From positions 620,001-684,000 of the forward strand of contig JAUJYN010000027.1 of NCBI GenBank assembly GCA_030737835.1: a stretch of 64,000 bases of DNA, read 5' to 3'. Under the pieces are notes generated by a model. The model was not told the origin of the DNA. It did not search any database and was given only the letters and a program-made list of their open reading frames with translations. This DNA comes from Acorus gramineus (Eukaryota; Streptophyta; Magnoliopsida; Acorales; Acoraceae). A program made the position numbers and the translations under genes. Every line of letters begins with the position of its first letter. Positions within the stretch are counted from its first letter, which is position 1. Positions 41,501 through 54,100 of the stretch are shown here, piece after piece.

Positions 41501-43346
41501 CTCAGCAATATACGCCAGAAAGCCCTCACATCCTCCCTGAAGGAGTCTCCATGCCTGGATGGATGACACGAACCCCAAAGGGGCTATGTCACGATCGCCC
41601 ACGAACTGGAAAGATCTCTGACCAGGGATGTGGAAAGACACCGACTTCGCAAAACAGTCGATACTGGCGTGACTAGCTGAGAGCCAATCCATTCCCAGGA
41701 TGGCATCAAAGTCCGTCATGGCGAGCTCTACCAACTCTACTGGAAACTCATGCTCCGCAATCACCACGGTACACCCCCGGTAAACAGAACGGAGGAGAAT
41801 ACGGTCTCCGACAGGCAATGATATCTCCAGCATAACATCAAGAGGGGCGGACACCACGCCCATCCGTCTTGCGAAAACAGGAGACACGAACGAGTGCGTG
41901 GCTCCGGAATCAAATAGCACATATGCAGGGAGCTGGGAGATCAAAACAATACCTCGGACCACGCTACCCGAAGCCTGCGCCTCCTCGGCTGTAAGTGCTG
42001 CAACACGACCCTGAACAAGCTGCGGCTGAGGAGCAGGGGCACGCCTCGCAGGCTGCACTGGCTGCCTCCTCTGGTCAACTCGGCCACCCTGTGGCTGCTG
42101 CTGTTGACGCTGTGGCTGCTGCTGCTGACGTGGCTGCTGCTACTGCTGCTGTAGCTGCTGCTACTGAGGCACACTAGGTCGGCCAGCATCAGGGCAATTA
42201 TATAAAATATGCCGATGCGCTGACAATGGTAACAGCGCCGCGTCTCCAGTCACCTGGCCTGGACTGGTACTGCCGCAATGGGTACTAAACCTCGCGCTGG
42301 CACCACATCTACTGGAGTAGCGGCGGCCACTGACTGATCAAAGCGGGGTTGCTTTTTCTTGCGATGTCCCTGGTCCTGGCTCCTGGGGGGCCTCTGGTCT
42401 GCAGAAGGGTTTGGAACCCCCAAAGGGACCCCAAGGTCTCGCTCGACTGTCCTCGCACGAGACACCAAGTCTGAGTACCTCGTGAACGCCTGTGAGGTGA
42501 CATGCACCCGGATGGTGCTAATGAGACCCATCTCGAAACGACGGCATCGCGTCTCCTCATCCATCACCAAGGCGGGGGCGAATCGAGAAAGCCTCGTGAA
42601 ACGTGTGGAGTAATCAGCGACTTACATGGAGCCCTGTGTCAGCTGCTCGAACTCTCGCATCACGATCTGGCGTGTCAAAAATGGGAAGTACTCCTCCAGA
42701 AAGTACCTCCGGAATCCAGCCCATAGAAGTCGCCCCACTCCCTCAGGGATGTCCACCGATCGGGTAGCCCACCAGTCGGCGGCGCTACCCTTCAACATGA
42801 AGGTGGCCAGTGAGACACGCTGGCGGTCGGTGCAGTGCATGGTCGAGAAGATCTTGTCTACCTCCATCAACCAACGCTTAGGGGCAAGGGGGTCCCCCGT
42901 CTAGCCATGGAACTCGGGAGGGTGGAGCTTCAGAAAGGCAGTGAGGCCGCTCTGATGCACTCGTGCCGCAGCCTCTAGCTCCACCTCCCTCTCCAGGGCA
43001 TCCTGAACTCCCACTATCGGAATCTCCACTTGGACAGGGGTACCTCTGGCACCACCGGTGGATCTGCCACCAAGGGGACCCGTGGAACTGCCTCGCGGGC
43101 CGCCCGTAGCTCCTGGATCTCTCGTGCCTGATCAGCTAACGCCCTAGTCTGGGCCTCCAGTGCCCTAGTCTGAGTCTCCACTAGATCTGCGATACGAGCG
43201 TAAGCACGCTCCCATGCAGGAGGCTCCAGCGCTGGTCCTGGCCCAATAGCCGAGGACCCTCCAGTAGACTCCTCGCCTCTGGTAGGTCCGGAAACCTCCA
43301 AGGGCCGAGGGGGACCACGTCCACGCGTTCGTCTGCAAGGAGGCAT
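38591..43346 (-). pseudogene. gag-pol polyprotein of chromovirus A2, frame-broken
   Basis: The start ATG at 43346 opens MPPCRRTRGRGP. It is colinear with A1: gag (about 43346-42200), protease with DSGATHSF near 41910-41920, RT with FIDDILVYS near 40890-40905, RNase H (YSDASRLG), integrase with CLVC zinc ligands, DDE core and a chromodomain ending [17 protein letters not shown] at 38591. Lesions: stops near 42903, 42626, 42253 and in the Gln tract near 42140, and frameshifts near 41400, 40825, 40485 and 39255. The segment from RNase H through most of integrase is still one long open stretch (about 40510-39250), so the decay is modest. Confidence 0.92.
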
Positions 43347-43443
43347 ATCAGAGACCTAAGAAAACAGACACTAGGATCAGAATACTCATATAGAAATCCT
43401 AGGACTCATCTCTAAGAAAAACAATTGGCTCTGACAAGACCAA

Positions 43444-43455
43444 GTTCTGATACCA
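43444..43455 (-). other. Primer-binding site of A2
   Basis: The reverse complement reads TGGTATCAGAAC, one base off the initiator-Met site used by A1, five bases inside the 5' LTR edge. Confidence 0.85.
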
Positions 43456-44003
43456 ACTTTTGTCACACCCCAGGGCGGCCGTCCCCGATACGTGGCAAAT
43501 ATATATAATATCAGCAGTCTATACAGGAGATCAATAAAATACTCTAAACAACATCAAGAGTGACAACACAATCAATAATGTAGCTGACATAATATATATA
43601 CATATAGCGGAAGCTTAAACGACTGAGTCTGTAATTCAAAAACATATTACAGACCAGAATACATAATCAACTGTCCTGTGAGAGCCAACATAAACAGAGA
43701 CATCCAAATACAAGTGTTGTGCCCAAGCACGGATAACAATACACACAAGCAAGAAAGGGATGCTGATGGCCTCTCACTCGTAGAACCCAAAACGTGACGC
43801 TGCTCCGCTACTGCTGTGATGCCTCGGGGAGCTCCTCCTTCAGATCCGACTCAGATACAACTGGAGGAAAAGAATATGCGAGGGGTGAGCCACACACTCA
43901 GTGAATGGCACAATCTATGCAACACAACTCATATTAACCTTAAAATAATCACAGTCCCTCAACGGGAGTAACTACCCAAGCTAGTGGGTCGTAACATCGC
44001 CGA

Positions 44004-44027
44004 CCCACCCCACCCTCACCCTCACCC
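44004..44027 (-). other. G-quadruplex-capable tract, A2 5' LTR
   Basis: Five C-runs on the + strand (44004, 44008, 44013, 44019, 44025) give five G-runs on the element's coding strand. Confidence 0.5.
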
Positions 44028-44701
44028 TTTAAGGGGTGACATGGGCCTTTTGGGACAGACTAGACTGCTCTCCACCCTTGGTCCACCGGTAGCCTCTCCC
44101 ACACTCCGTAGCCTCTACCTGGTATACTCCCACGATCAGCACCCTCCGATGCATCGGAGGTACCTACAGATGGGAGCCCTCTGTCAGGACAGCTTTCCAA
44201 CGCCGGGGAGTCCCTACTCGGATCCAACGAAGGGGAGAAAACTGCCTACCCACACGGATACGATCCACTTGGATCCATCGACAACGCTTCCTAACATTTT
44301 TAATGTCATGAATTCTCAAGAATTCATCCAGGGGGCATAACTAAGATGCGGGGAAACATATATTATAACAACAAGGTTATAATATTCTCTAAGGCATGCT
44401 TATAACAATATGCTCTCATTTTGATTTAATTAAATTAAACTAAATGGGAAACATGCATCGATTGGGGCTTTTCAAGCATGGGACATGGTGTCTAGGCATG
44501 TATAGGCCTCTATACATGATATATGGATGTATATCCCTAGCCTACAATGTCTAATGTGGCATGGTTACATCATATTATAACATGCATTACATAGTTTTTC
44601 ATCTACCACAAGTTAATATACAATCATGGTGCCCCGGGGGAGGGCGATGCACGCCTGCGTGCATCGAACGCCTCCCTACTGGGTTGGATTGACCCACTCA
44701 C

Positions 44702-44737
44702 CGAAACTCAGGTCGTTGCGTGACCGTTCGCCAAGAT
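44702..44737 (-). other. Candidate 36-nt micro-exon, A2 5' LTR
   Basis: On the minus strand CTTGCAG precedes 44737 and GTGAGTGGG follows 44702. It is nearly the same sequence as 6983-7018. Confidence 0.48.
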
Positions 44738-45485
44738 CTGCAAGACATGGGCATTCAATATGGTGAGTAAACTACACAATACAAATGAAATTTACTAGAA
44801 ATACCCAAATACTCGGACAACCATGCATACGGACTCGCACGCCTGCGAGCACGCACGTACGCACGCAAGTCCAAGTGCCCTGACACCAACCCGAACCCTC
44901 GGGCAGCCACACGCATGGCCCCCCGCACGCGCACGCACGAATGCGCACGCACGCATGCGCCCCAGCACCCCTGGCGCTGCCCGCACGCCTGCCCGCGCAC
45001 CGAGACGCGCTGCGACGCGCGCGCACACGCTCGCGAGCACCGCACACCCAGCCTGCGGGCACTGCTCCCCCGCGCAGCACCCCGCGCCCGCGCCTACGCG
45101 TCTGCGCCTACGCGCGTGCCGCCACCAGCGCGCCCGAACCCCTTCCACCCCCTCCTCAGTCCACCCACACCCCCTACCACCTATGCAAGGCATGCATGAC
45201 CACTTAAACACCCTAACAATTATCTAAACAAGCTAAGGGAGGAGGAGGACTTACCCAAGGAGAGGAAGAACGGGGGGGGGGGGGGAGTCGGGTGCCCTTT
45301 GCGCACCAAACCACCTCTTCCGCCACCACCAACACCACCACCTCCTCAGCCACTCTCAAGCCCTAAAAATGGCTTAAAACAGGGGTGGGGGAAGCCATGA
45401 GAGGGAGATAGAGAAAAGGGAAAACAAAACAAACACCATACAAAGGTAGATCACACACTTACCTTTCTTTCTCCTTTCTAGGGTA

Positions 45486-45507
45486 TTCTTCTTCTTCTTC
45501 TTCTTCT
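45486..45507. repeat. (TTC)n microsatellite in A2 LTR
   Basis: A run of seven TTC triplets. A1 has the non-expanded sequence at the equivalent place. Confidence 0.8.
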
Positions 45508-46018
45508 ACTACCTCAAATGGAACAAAAGGAAGAGAGGAAGTGATGTGTGTGAGAGGGAGATGGAGATGGGGAAGAAGGGGGACGCCTAGGTATAGTAAC
45601 ACACACACTCACACACTTGGAACAATTAGGGTTTGGTGGGGCTTGACTTTGAGTCAACCCAACCACACAAAAAAACAAATGTATTTGACCAAGTCAATGG
45701 TCAAATTTGACTTGGTCCAAGTCTTCTTGACTTGGTGATGTCCCCCCTTTGACATTCCAACTCGGTCAAAACCCGGATACGATTCAGAACTGCCAAATTC
45801 TAAAACGTTATCGGATTTCGATGAAATTTTTGTGAGTGGCTCGAAATGGCACCAGGACTCATAATATGCAGATAGATTTTCAATCGGAGTTCTCGAGCTC
45901 ATGCAGATAGCTAAAAGTCTAAAATTTTAGCGGTTCCGATCGAAAAAAGAAAAATTGGAAAACTGCCAGAAATGTCCCAAAGGTGACTAAAAAAGCTAAA
46001 AGTTACACATATATAACA

Positions 46019-46491
46019 AAAAGGGTGTTTGATTTGACCCTCATTAGATCTTTGTTCTTCAGATAAGGTCCAGGAGGGGGGTAGCTAGTTGAAACTAGCC
46101 GCCTAGTGAGGAGCGGTTACTCTCAGGTAGCCGCCCCTATGATGGCCTGACAAACGTCCCATCTCTGACAAGCGGTGGCTTGGGTCGGCTACTAGGGTTG
46201 AACCGGCCAAGAGGGGGCGGTTAAAGGGCACAAACCGCCGCAGTCATCGGCATTAAATGCTACTTTATGTCCCATCCAAGGGAAGCGGTTTGGGGTAGGT
46301 TAGGGGGCGGCTAGTTGAAACTAGCCTCCCAATATGGGGCGGCTACTCTCAAGTAGCCACCCCTGTCCAAGTCCTAGATTTTTCTAAGTTTTGGACTAAG
46401 GTTTTCAGTTATGGTTTCCAAATGTGGTCATTTCTAAATGTTACTTGAAGTATTTTCGTCTTTCTGGATTGTCAAAATTAGGGTATCTACA
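46019..46491 (-). repeat. Tat-type LTR remnant, copy 2, with hairpin doublets
   Basis: It ends GGTATCTACA at 46491, giving TGTAGATACCC on the minus strand, next to GATGAGGGACAAT, which could serve as a polypurine-type primer. It aligns with 1213-1710. It has two hairpin doublets (46074-46103 with 46110-46137, and 46304-46330 with 46336-46363). Its left part was lost at the A2 insertion edge. It would be the 3' LTR of the minus-strand Tat element to its right. Confidence 0.55.
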
Positions 46492-47358
46492 ATTGTCCCT
46501 CATCGGACGGAGTTTTTGAGTGAAACAGAAAGATTTCGATCGATGATAAGGAAAGAGACCACTATTTTGGCCGGCCCAACCTTCAAGAAGTTTAGGTAAT
46601 ATGATCAATACTATTCAGGGAGTTGATTTAGACTGTTAGAGGCTAGGTCTTTACTAGAATTTTCAATCAAAAGGAATTATCTAGGTGGAAGGTGGAAAAA
46701 GTAAAGTAGTGAGTGATCCAACCCTCGGACGGGGTTCTTAGCCATCGTACACGGAGCAGCCCGGCGCCTTGTGCCTACCGTACCTGTGCTTGGGTAACTT
46801 AGCAAATCAAGGGGACATCGCAGACAGAAAGCAAATAAAATATGTTTGATTTGGCGAATTGGATCGACCAAAGGATAAAAATTCTGGAAAAGAACCAGAA
46901 CTGAAGAAATTTGAACTGAACGGTATTGGAAATGTGATAAAACTTCAAGAAAGTTGTGTTTGATCAAGTAGAATTTTGGAAATAAACCAATACATGTCTA
47001 TTTGACTTTAGAAAACGTGGAAATAAGTGTGTTTGAGAAGCTGGCAGGGGGCAGCTAGTTGATTTTAGCCGGCAATGAGGGGCGGCTAGTTGATTTTAGC
47101 CGTCAGGTAGGGGGCGGCTAGACGTGAGTAGCCGTCGGCCGACTGGGTCCCTTATAACCAAAAAGAGACCCTCTCTCTCCCCTCTTTTTCAAAACGGTTG
47201 CTCTTCTCTCTCTTTCTCCTTCTTCTCCATTTAAAACTGAAAAACCTTGGTTTTCTTGGCTTTGATTCGTTTGATTTCTCCCTAGATCATCTCATCCTTC
47301 TTGATTTCAAAACCCTAAGAACTTTTTGGGTTCTCCTTTTTCTTGTGAAATCAAGTAG
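46492..47358 (+). promoter_or_regulatory. Upstream region of PMD copy 2
   Basis: The same layout as upstream of copy 1: three GGCGGCTA-type hairpins (47047-47072, 47078-47104, 47110-47137), TATA-like CCTTATAACC at 47150-47159, then a CT-rich leader to the ATG at 47359. Confidence 0.45.
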
Positions 47359-50300
47359 ATGACAAAGGGGAAGAAGACGGCTTCAATGATGAAGTGTCTC
47401 CGGTCTTCCCGAGAGCAGAGGGGGGCATTCTCGGGGTCTAGCTCATCAGAGAGAGATGATTCGGAGAGGGGGGTGTGCGAGAGACGACCCAAACGTCGGA
47501 GACTCCTTTGGTGGGCGCGGCTGAGGGTACGGGCGCGTCCTCAGAGTCTATCCTAGGGGTAGTGTGTGGTGTGATTTGGTATACACGCAAGAGGAGGCGT
47601 GGCGACCGATCGGCGGTGGCCGAGGACACGGGTTTGGAGGCTGGAGGGTCGGCCATAGGTGTAGGTGGAGAAGTGGGGGCCGAGGGCTTTATTGTAGAGG
47701 AGAGGGCGTCCTTGGATTCCATCGTAGGGTTGTTAGAAAGAGAGGCCTAAGAGGCCAGGGCTGTGGAAGAGGAAAGGAGGGCCCTAGGGGACTATGAGGC
47801 TTTGGCCTCCGGCGTGGTGGGTGCGGAGGAAGGCTAGGGTGTAGGGACTGAGGCTGCGGAGGCCGAGCTTGAGGCTGCTGGGGCCGTAGAGGCCAAGGTT
47901 GGTGTGGAGGAGGCTGCGGAGGCCGTGGTCAAGGAGGAGGGGGATGACGAGGAGGGAGATGACGACGGGGATGGACGATCCCGACGAGGCTGAGGCGGAG
48001 GCTCTCGGGGCTACGCGAGCCATGGTATGCCTTAATTCCCTTAGCCTTGTTTTTATTTTTGATATATGTATGTCTTTGTAGTATGAACAATGCATGAAAT
48101 GTGTAAGAGATGTATATATGTGTTTTTTAATAGGCATGTTTGTTTTGTGTATATAGAAAAAATGATCACGATTGGATTCCATAAGTATGTTTTATATTTC
48201 TAAGTGTAGAATGATGGGTTTAGAAAGGATTTGGTTTTGCATGCGTGTTTTGTTTGTGGGAGCTTTTGTGGTGGGCATGCTTTTTTATTTTTAGCATAGG
48301 GAGTTATGGTGCGGTTTATGTGTATTTCATAAGTCTAAGAAGTAATCATGATAGGTCCATATATGGTGCGTATTTTTAAGATAGGGCCAATCTTTCATAT
48401 GCTTTTTTCATGGTGATTATGTTATAAAAGGGTCATGCGAGCATGATAGATGATGGCATGAAAAGGCATGTAAGCATGATAAGGAGGACCACGGTAGGAC
48501 AAGGGGTGTATCCGTGCTTTGAATATTTCATGTTTGTATATGTATATTTATTTCTCTAAGCATGGTTTTGATCTTGGAATTTTTAAAATAGAGATTCTCA
48601 CCTCTGACTAACGCTTTCTCTTGTCTTTCTTAGCGACCGAATCGCTTGAGGGCTCTGTGGCACGGGACAAAGAGGTGGTATTCCGCCTTGGGTCGAGCGA
48701 AGGGGGACTTGGTGGACAAAGTGGGCTTTCGCTCCTTTTTGATCGAGCTCTTCCATGTCCACCGCCCACATCTAGAGGCGCTGGCAGAGCGGTGGGATCT
48801 GGAGAGCTGCACCTTCATTCTCCCCACGGGTGCAGTGATGCCGACGTTGGAGGATGTCCATCGGATCATTGGTCTTCCAGCTTTAGGAGAGGCGGTGATC
48901 GTGACTACCCGTGCCGACTACAGGGCTCTTTTTCAAGAGCTGATTGGAGAGTGGGAGTTCGTGGAGCAGGAGAGGACGTGGAACTGGATCCCCCTAGGCT
49001 GGTTGTCAAGGCAGTATCTCCTTGGTTCCTTCACGTAGCGCCAGAAGGGTGAGGCTGCGGCCAACTATGAGAGGAGGAGGTTGATGGTCGAGGAGAGAGA
49101 GGTGGCTGCGTGCCCACATAGGGCACGGAGGGAGTTGAGAGCGTTCTTCCTCTACTTCTTCGGTCGGGTCCTCTTCTCGCCGGCTTGGACAAGGTCTCCT
49201 CTCACTTTCTGCTGCTGATGAGGGACCTTGGGACCATGAAACGCTTTGCTTGGGGAGCTGTGATGTTGGCCCACCTCTTCGCGGAGCTCTCAAAGAAGGT
49301 GAAGAGGGCCGGGGGTAAGAACTTCAGAGGATTTGCGGCCTTCCTTCAAGTATAAGTTTAGTGGGAAGGAAATATTTTTCTTTTGATTTGTTTCACTTGA
49401 TTCTGATAATTCTTCTCTTGTAGGTCTTCGGATATGAGCATTTTGCCATCAATCGTCCTACTCCGGCGCCTTTTGACCATGCTCTCCCTTGGGCCATTAG
49501 GTGGGCGCCTCCAGGGTCTTCTCGTTCGCGTCGCCTAGCACAATTCCGAGAGGATTTCCGTGCTTTGAAGGAAGAAGAGGTATAATTTCTTGATTTGTTC
49601 GCTCTTATAATATCTCCTTGTGTCTAAGCTCTCTTCTTATGTCTGTTATATATTGTAGATGACTTGGAGGCCCGACACGGAGGAGGAGGTCCCGACAAAG
49701 CTATCACGGGACGTCTAGCTAATCTTTTTTAATGAGGTCATCTTCCATGTGATTAGCCGGGTCGTCCACCAGCTTGAGTACCACCAGTGGGTGCGCGATC
49801 CTCTACCGAAGCATTCTCAAATTCTGGTGGCCGGAATTCCTCGGGATACGAACCTCCCGAGGAATTACGCGGTGTATGTGAGGGGATGGGAGAGGAGGGG
49901 GCCCTGGTTGAGCGTCATCCTGAGGTGACCAGCAGTGAGGAGTACATTGCCTGGTATTGTCAGGAATACATCAGCATCCTTGGGACTATGGAGGAGGAGA
50001 TCCCGGACGCTTATGTAAGAAAAAGTCCTTTTTTTTCTCTCTTTGCTTCTTCTCTTTGCGTTCTAAATGATGCCTTCTTTTGTAGGTTGAGCTGAATGAG
50101 ATGGAGAAGAAGCTCAAGGCCGCCAACAGGTATCTTCAGGCGAGGTCTGGGCAGGTAAAGGGGTTGCGGTCTCAGAGACGACGCCTGCAGAACTAGGTTT
50201 GGGTCCTTGAGGCTCAGGTGGATGCTCTATCGAGGGCGAGAGCTGACGGCGCTTCTTCCTCCTCTGCTCCTTCTCCGACCATTGCCTCCAATCGAGAGCT

Positions 50301-50701
50301 CGAGTTGACGAACGAGCTAGGCATTGTCCGAAGTGAGCTCTTGGCTACTCGGATGGAGCTTGATCTTGCCTGGGAGAGGGTCGCCAGAGCCGAGGACGAG
50401 GTGGACCAGTTGAGGTTCGAGTGATCGTCGAGGGAGGAGGTGTTGGACCAGCTACAGTCCGGGATGGTGTCGAGAGAGGAGGAGTCATCCAGTCTACACC
50501 GTGAGCGAGACTCCCTCCAGGCTAGAGGGTCGGAGTTGGAGGTGTCGGCCGACGTGCCTGGTGGTTTGATGGGAGATCTAGTTTATTCTCTCCAAGCGGC
50601 TGGGGACAAAGACCGAGAAGCGCTCAGGGTCTCGGAGGCGAGGGCACGGGAGCTGGAGGAGCGGTTGAGGGTGGTCGTGGATGAATCAAGAGGGGTAGAG
50701 A
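47359..50701 (+). pseudogene. Plant mobile domain (aminotransferase-like) gene, copy 2, broken
   Basis: Exons: 47359-48024, 48634-49349, 49424-49579, 49659-50014 and 50086-50701, all with GT donors and AG acceptors. Exon 1 starts MTKGKKTASMMK and keeps the TRKRRRGDR basic motif but has a frameshift and stops. Exon 2 contains the PMD core (AERWDLESCTFILPTGAVMPT) in one open stretch to a TAG near 49036, and a 1-bp loss near 49182. Exon 3 is open (VFGYEHFAI). Exon 4 has a stop near 49716 and an extra base near 49890. Exon 5 is the charged coiled-coil-like tail with two stops. The gene runs opposite to the Tat polyprotein whose integrase end lies directly at its 3' end. Intron 1 is 609 bp, which shows the ancestral size of the 26-kb intron of copy 1. 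Confidence 0.8.
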
Positions 50702-50702
50702 G

Positions 50703-51156
50703 TGGGACCCAGTCCGACGACCTTGTATGGTCCCTCCCAACTAGGTCTGAGCTTACCATCAGATCGTTTTCGGGATTCGGGGAATATCTCTTGAAGGACA
50801 AGGTCTCCAACTCAAAAGCTTCATCGCGAAACCCTTTTGTTGTAGCGTCGTGCAATCTGGTTCTGGTAGTTTGCCATTCTGGTGGAGGCTGCTTCCCTTC
50901 GCTCGTCCCTCAGGTCCAGGTCAGACATGAGAATTTCTTCATTAGCGCGTGGCTCAATGTTCTCGGTCCGGAAGGTTGGGATCCCAAGCTCTATGGGAAT
51001 TACAACCTCAACGCCAAAGGCCAGGGAAAATGGAGTCTCTTCTGTGGCCCTCCGTGCCGTGGTGCTGTACGCCCATAACACCGAGGGAAGTTCGCCCGCC
51101 CAGTTGCATTTGGCAGTGTCAAGTCGCTTCTTGATCCCGTCCAGGATGGTACGATT
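50703..51156 (-). pseudogene. Integrase C-terminal part of Tat-like pol
   Basis: Minus-strand translation continues the integrase after the B3 insertion: TILDGIKKRLDTAKCNW, then LPSVLWAYSTTARRATEETPFSLAFG, typical of Tat-lineage integrases. It runs to a PNPENDL/GR region matching the C-terminal domain. Similarity stops near 50715, short of the usual end, exactly where the PMD tail homology begins. The element is therefore truncated at its 3' side or fused there by a deletion. Confidence 0.8.
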
Positions 51157-54100
51157 TGTCACGCCCCAGGGCAGCCTACCCTGAGACGTGGCAATATATA
51201 TAGTATCAGCTATCAAGTACAAGAGGTCAACAATGACTCCAACAAATAACACACAAGCTGGCAAAGCAATGATAACTGATAACTCAACTGAAAAGCGGAA
51301 GCATAAGATATCAACAATGTCTGTAAACCAAAAACATTATTACAGACTCAAATACACAATCACTATCTTGTGAGAGCCAAGTCTAGTCCAAATAAAATAC
51401 AACCTGTGCCACATGCACGATTTCTAATACATAAAGTGACTCTAGGACTGCTGACAACCTCGCACTCACCACTCGCCGGACAGAACGCTCCACGCACATA
51501 AGACCACGCCACAGGGAAGCTCCAGCTCCACGCCCAACATTGCCCCTGAAAAGAAACAGTATGCGAGGGGTGAGCTACAAGCTCAGTGAGTGGCTGGAAA
51601 CCAATCACCATTACAACAGTTCAATTTTAAGGCAATTTCCTTTCAAGGAAAACATGGGTTGAAACCCAATGGATAACAAGGTCACGCGGCGGCGCGACCA
51701 ACCTCACCCTCAGCCTCACTCCCGGAGGAAGACTCTTGGGACTTTTGGGGAGAGACCATACCGTTGGTCAAAGAGACGCAAAATTACTGGTCTACACAAC
51801 ACTACTGGATCACCAACCACACCCTCACCCTCACTCCCGGAGGGAGACTCTTGGGACTTTTGGGGAGAGACCATACCGTTAGTCAAAGAGACGCGGAATT
51901 ACTGGTCTATACAACACTACTGGATCATCTACATCGAGATAACTGCCCAACGATGTCTTTGAACATCGATACACAACCGGACCCAACAACTATGGGAACG
52001 GACGAACAACGAATGGGTCACGCGGTGATGTGTCTTCACCTCATCCTCACCCTCACCCTCACCCTTTAGAGGTGACATAGGACTTTTGGAAGAGATTAGA
52101 CTGCTCTACACCCTTGGTCCACCGATAGCCCTTTCCCCGGGTAGCCTCTACCTGGTATACTCCCACGATCAGTACGTTCCCGAATTCAGCAATAGTACCT
52201 ACAGATGGGAGCCCTCTGTCAGGATGGCTTTTCCAACGTCGGGGAGTTCCTACACGGATCCAACAAAGGGGAGAACGATTTCACGCTCGCAATATCATTC
52301 GTTAGCCCTCTCCTGGGTAGCCTCTACCTGGTATACCCCCATGATCAGTACATCTTGCCGCATGCATCGATAGTACCTACAGGTGGGGGCCCTCTGTCAG
52401 GACAGCTACAACCTGAGCCGCTTCAACACAGACGCCATTGGAAGGAAACACTCCATGTTCGCAAAGCGAACCCAATGGAAAAACAACTACTCTCGATAAT
52501 CACCTAACTTAATGCCAAAGCTACCAGTTTAACAAAACTGATACAACTAATGAATTCTTCTGAATTCCATTCAAGTGCATCACACGGATGTAGGGGCGAT
52601 TACATCGCTCGCACACTAACTAATGAGGTACATCCCAACGGCGGGTCGTACCCACGCCGGCTTCAGATAGGCCTAATTAGTTTTAACATGTGCGCATATA
52701 TAACAGGAGAATCATATCATAGCTATGTGCATGAACCACATACACGATCATCTAATAATTGACTATAAGGGTAACCCCTAATATGGACTTACATCATAAA
52801 CAACAAATCATACAACATGCATACAAGGTATGGCCCACTTAAACATGCATACATGGCCATTAATCATATAAGCACACAAGGCATAACTTAAGCATGCGTT
52901 GGATATCACCAACTTAAAAGGGAAGGGTCAAGCGCGATCTCGCGCACTAACAAGTGCATGCCAATATTCCAAACAAACCTGAGTCGAGTAGGAAATTGCA
53001 TCTACTTACTCAGTTCGTGCCGAGGGAGAGAGAGAGAGAGAGAGAGATCATCATCTCGTGAAGTTGGTCATAGCTTTGCCCCATTAGCATGGGTGCAACA
53101 ACTACACCACGCCCTCAAGTCTTATCGCAAGGGAATATTAGGCAAGTGCCTGTTATTAACCCAGATTTAATCATGCTGGATATTCCAATTAATATGGTGG
53201 GAGTAGTATTACAATACTACCTAAAGCATGCCCTATTCTATACATCCATACACATTACAGAAATACATGCCCATACTAGAGGGGTGCATGCGATACAGTC
53301 ATTCATACATGGATACAATACATGCAATATAAGCCTAGCAGGCAAGATATCTAAGATATTATAGTTTAAGCATGGCCATACTACTGATCTACACAAGTAG
53401 TATAGCTAGGGTGCCCCATCGATGCGCGACGCACGACTACGCACGTCGAGCGCCTATCGAGGGGTTGGATCAAACCACTCACTGTAATCCGGGACCTCAC
53501 GCATCCCATCCGACGAGATCTGCAAGGTAAGGGCATCAGAATGGTGAGTAAAATCACATTATAACACTTAGAAATTTACTAGAAATACCAAAGACTTAGA
53601 CATGCACGCATACGGGCTCGCACGGGTGCGAGCACGCACGCATGTCCGAGCACCCCGGCACCTACCTGAGCCCTCAGGCCCCGCAAGCGTACGCACGTGT
53701 ATGCACGCGCGCACGCCCCCCCGAGCCTGCTAGAGCCCTGTTGCGCGGCCAGACGGCTTGCGCGCCTGCCAACACCCCCGCGCGCACGCCCGAGCGCACA
53801 CGCACCCGCCCGAACCCTTTAACCCCTTTAACCCCTCCCCCACACTCCACACTCACCCTAAACCAACTACCTAGCATGTATGACTTCCCAACAACCCCTA
53901 AAGCCATGAAAAACCAAAGAAAAGAAGGGGGAGAGCTCACCAAGGGAAGTGGAATGAAAGGGGGAGATTCGGGGGCCCTCGATGCACTCGCGACCACCTC
54001 AACCACCACCTCTACAGCCTCTCCTCAGCGTTCTTTGGCTGAAAAACAGGGGGTGGGAAGACATGAGAGGGAGCTTGAGAGAAGAGAAACCACAACAACA

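Larger units (their letters stand above)
37836..46018 (-). mobile_element. Chromovirus A2 (Tekay/Del-like), minus strand, 3' end truncated
   Basis: Reading from the right: 5' LTR (46018 down to 43461), PBS (43455-43444), gag-pol (43346 to 38591), polypurine tract (38556-38543) and a partial 3' LTR (38542 to 37836). It is the same family as A1, colinear over the whole internal region. The right edge is followed by AAAAG (46019-46023), a possible TSD, but the matching left flank is lost. The left LTR lacks both its far end and the GC-rich central section. Confidence 0.9.
43461..46018 (-). repeat. 5' LTR of A2
   Basis: A complete 2558-bp LTR: TGTCACACCCC at 43461 and ATATATAACA at 46018. On its own strand it carries the W-box-like cluster, GC island (44820-45135), candidate micro-exon (44702-44737), AT hairpin (near 44360-44385) and a five-run G-rich tract (44004-44027). 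Confidence 0.9.

Noticed and set aside
37836..46018. A2 as an inverted segmental duplication of A1
   Set aside because: A2's flanks are not those of A1 (A1 has TSD ATAAG in LTR B1; A2 borders a Tat-type LTR). Independent insertion of the same family explains the similarity.
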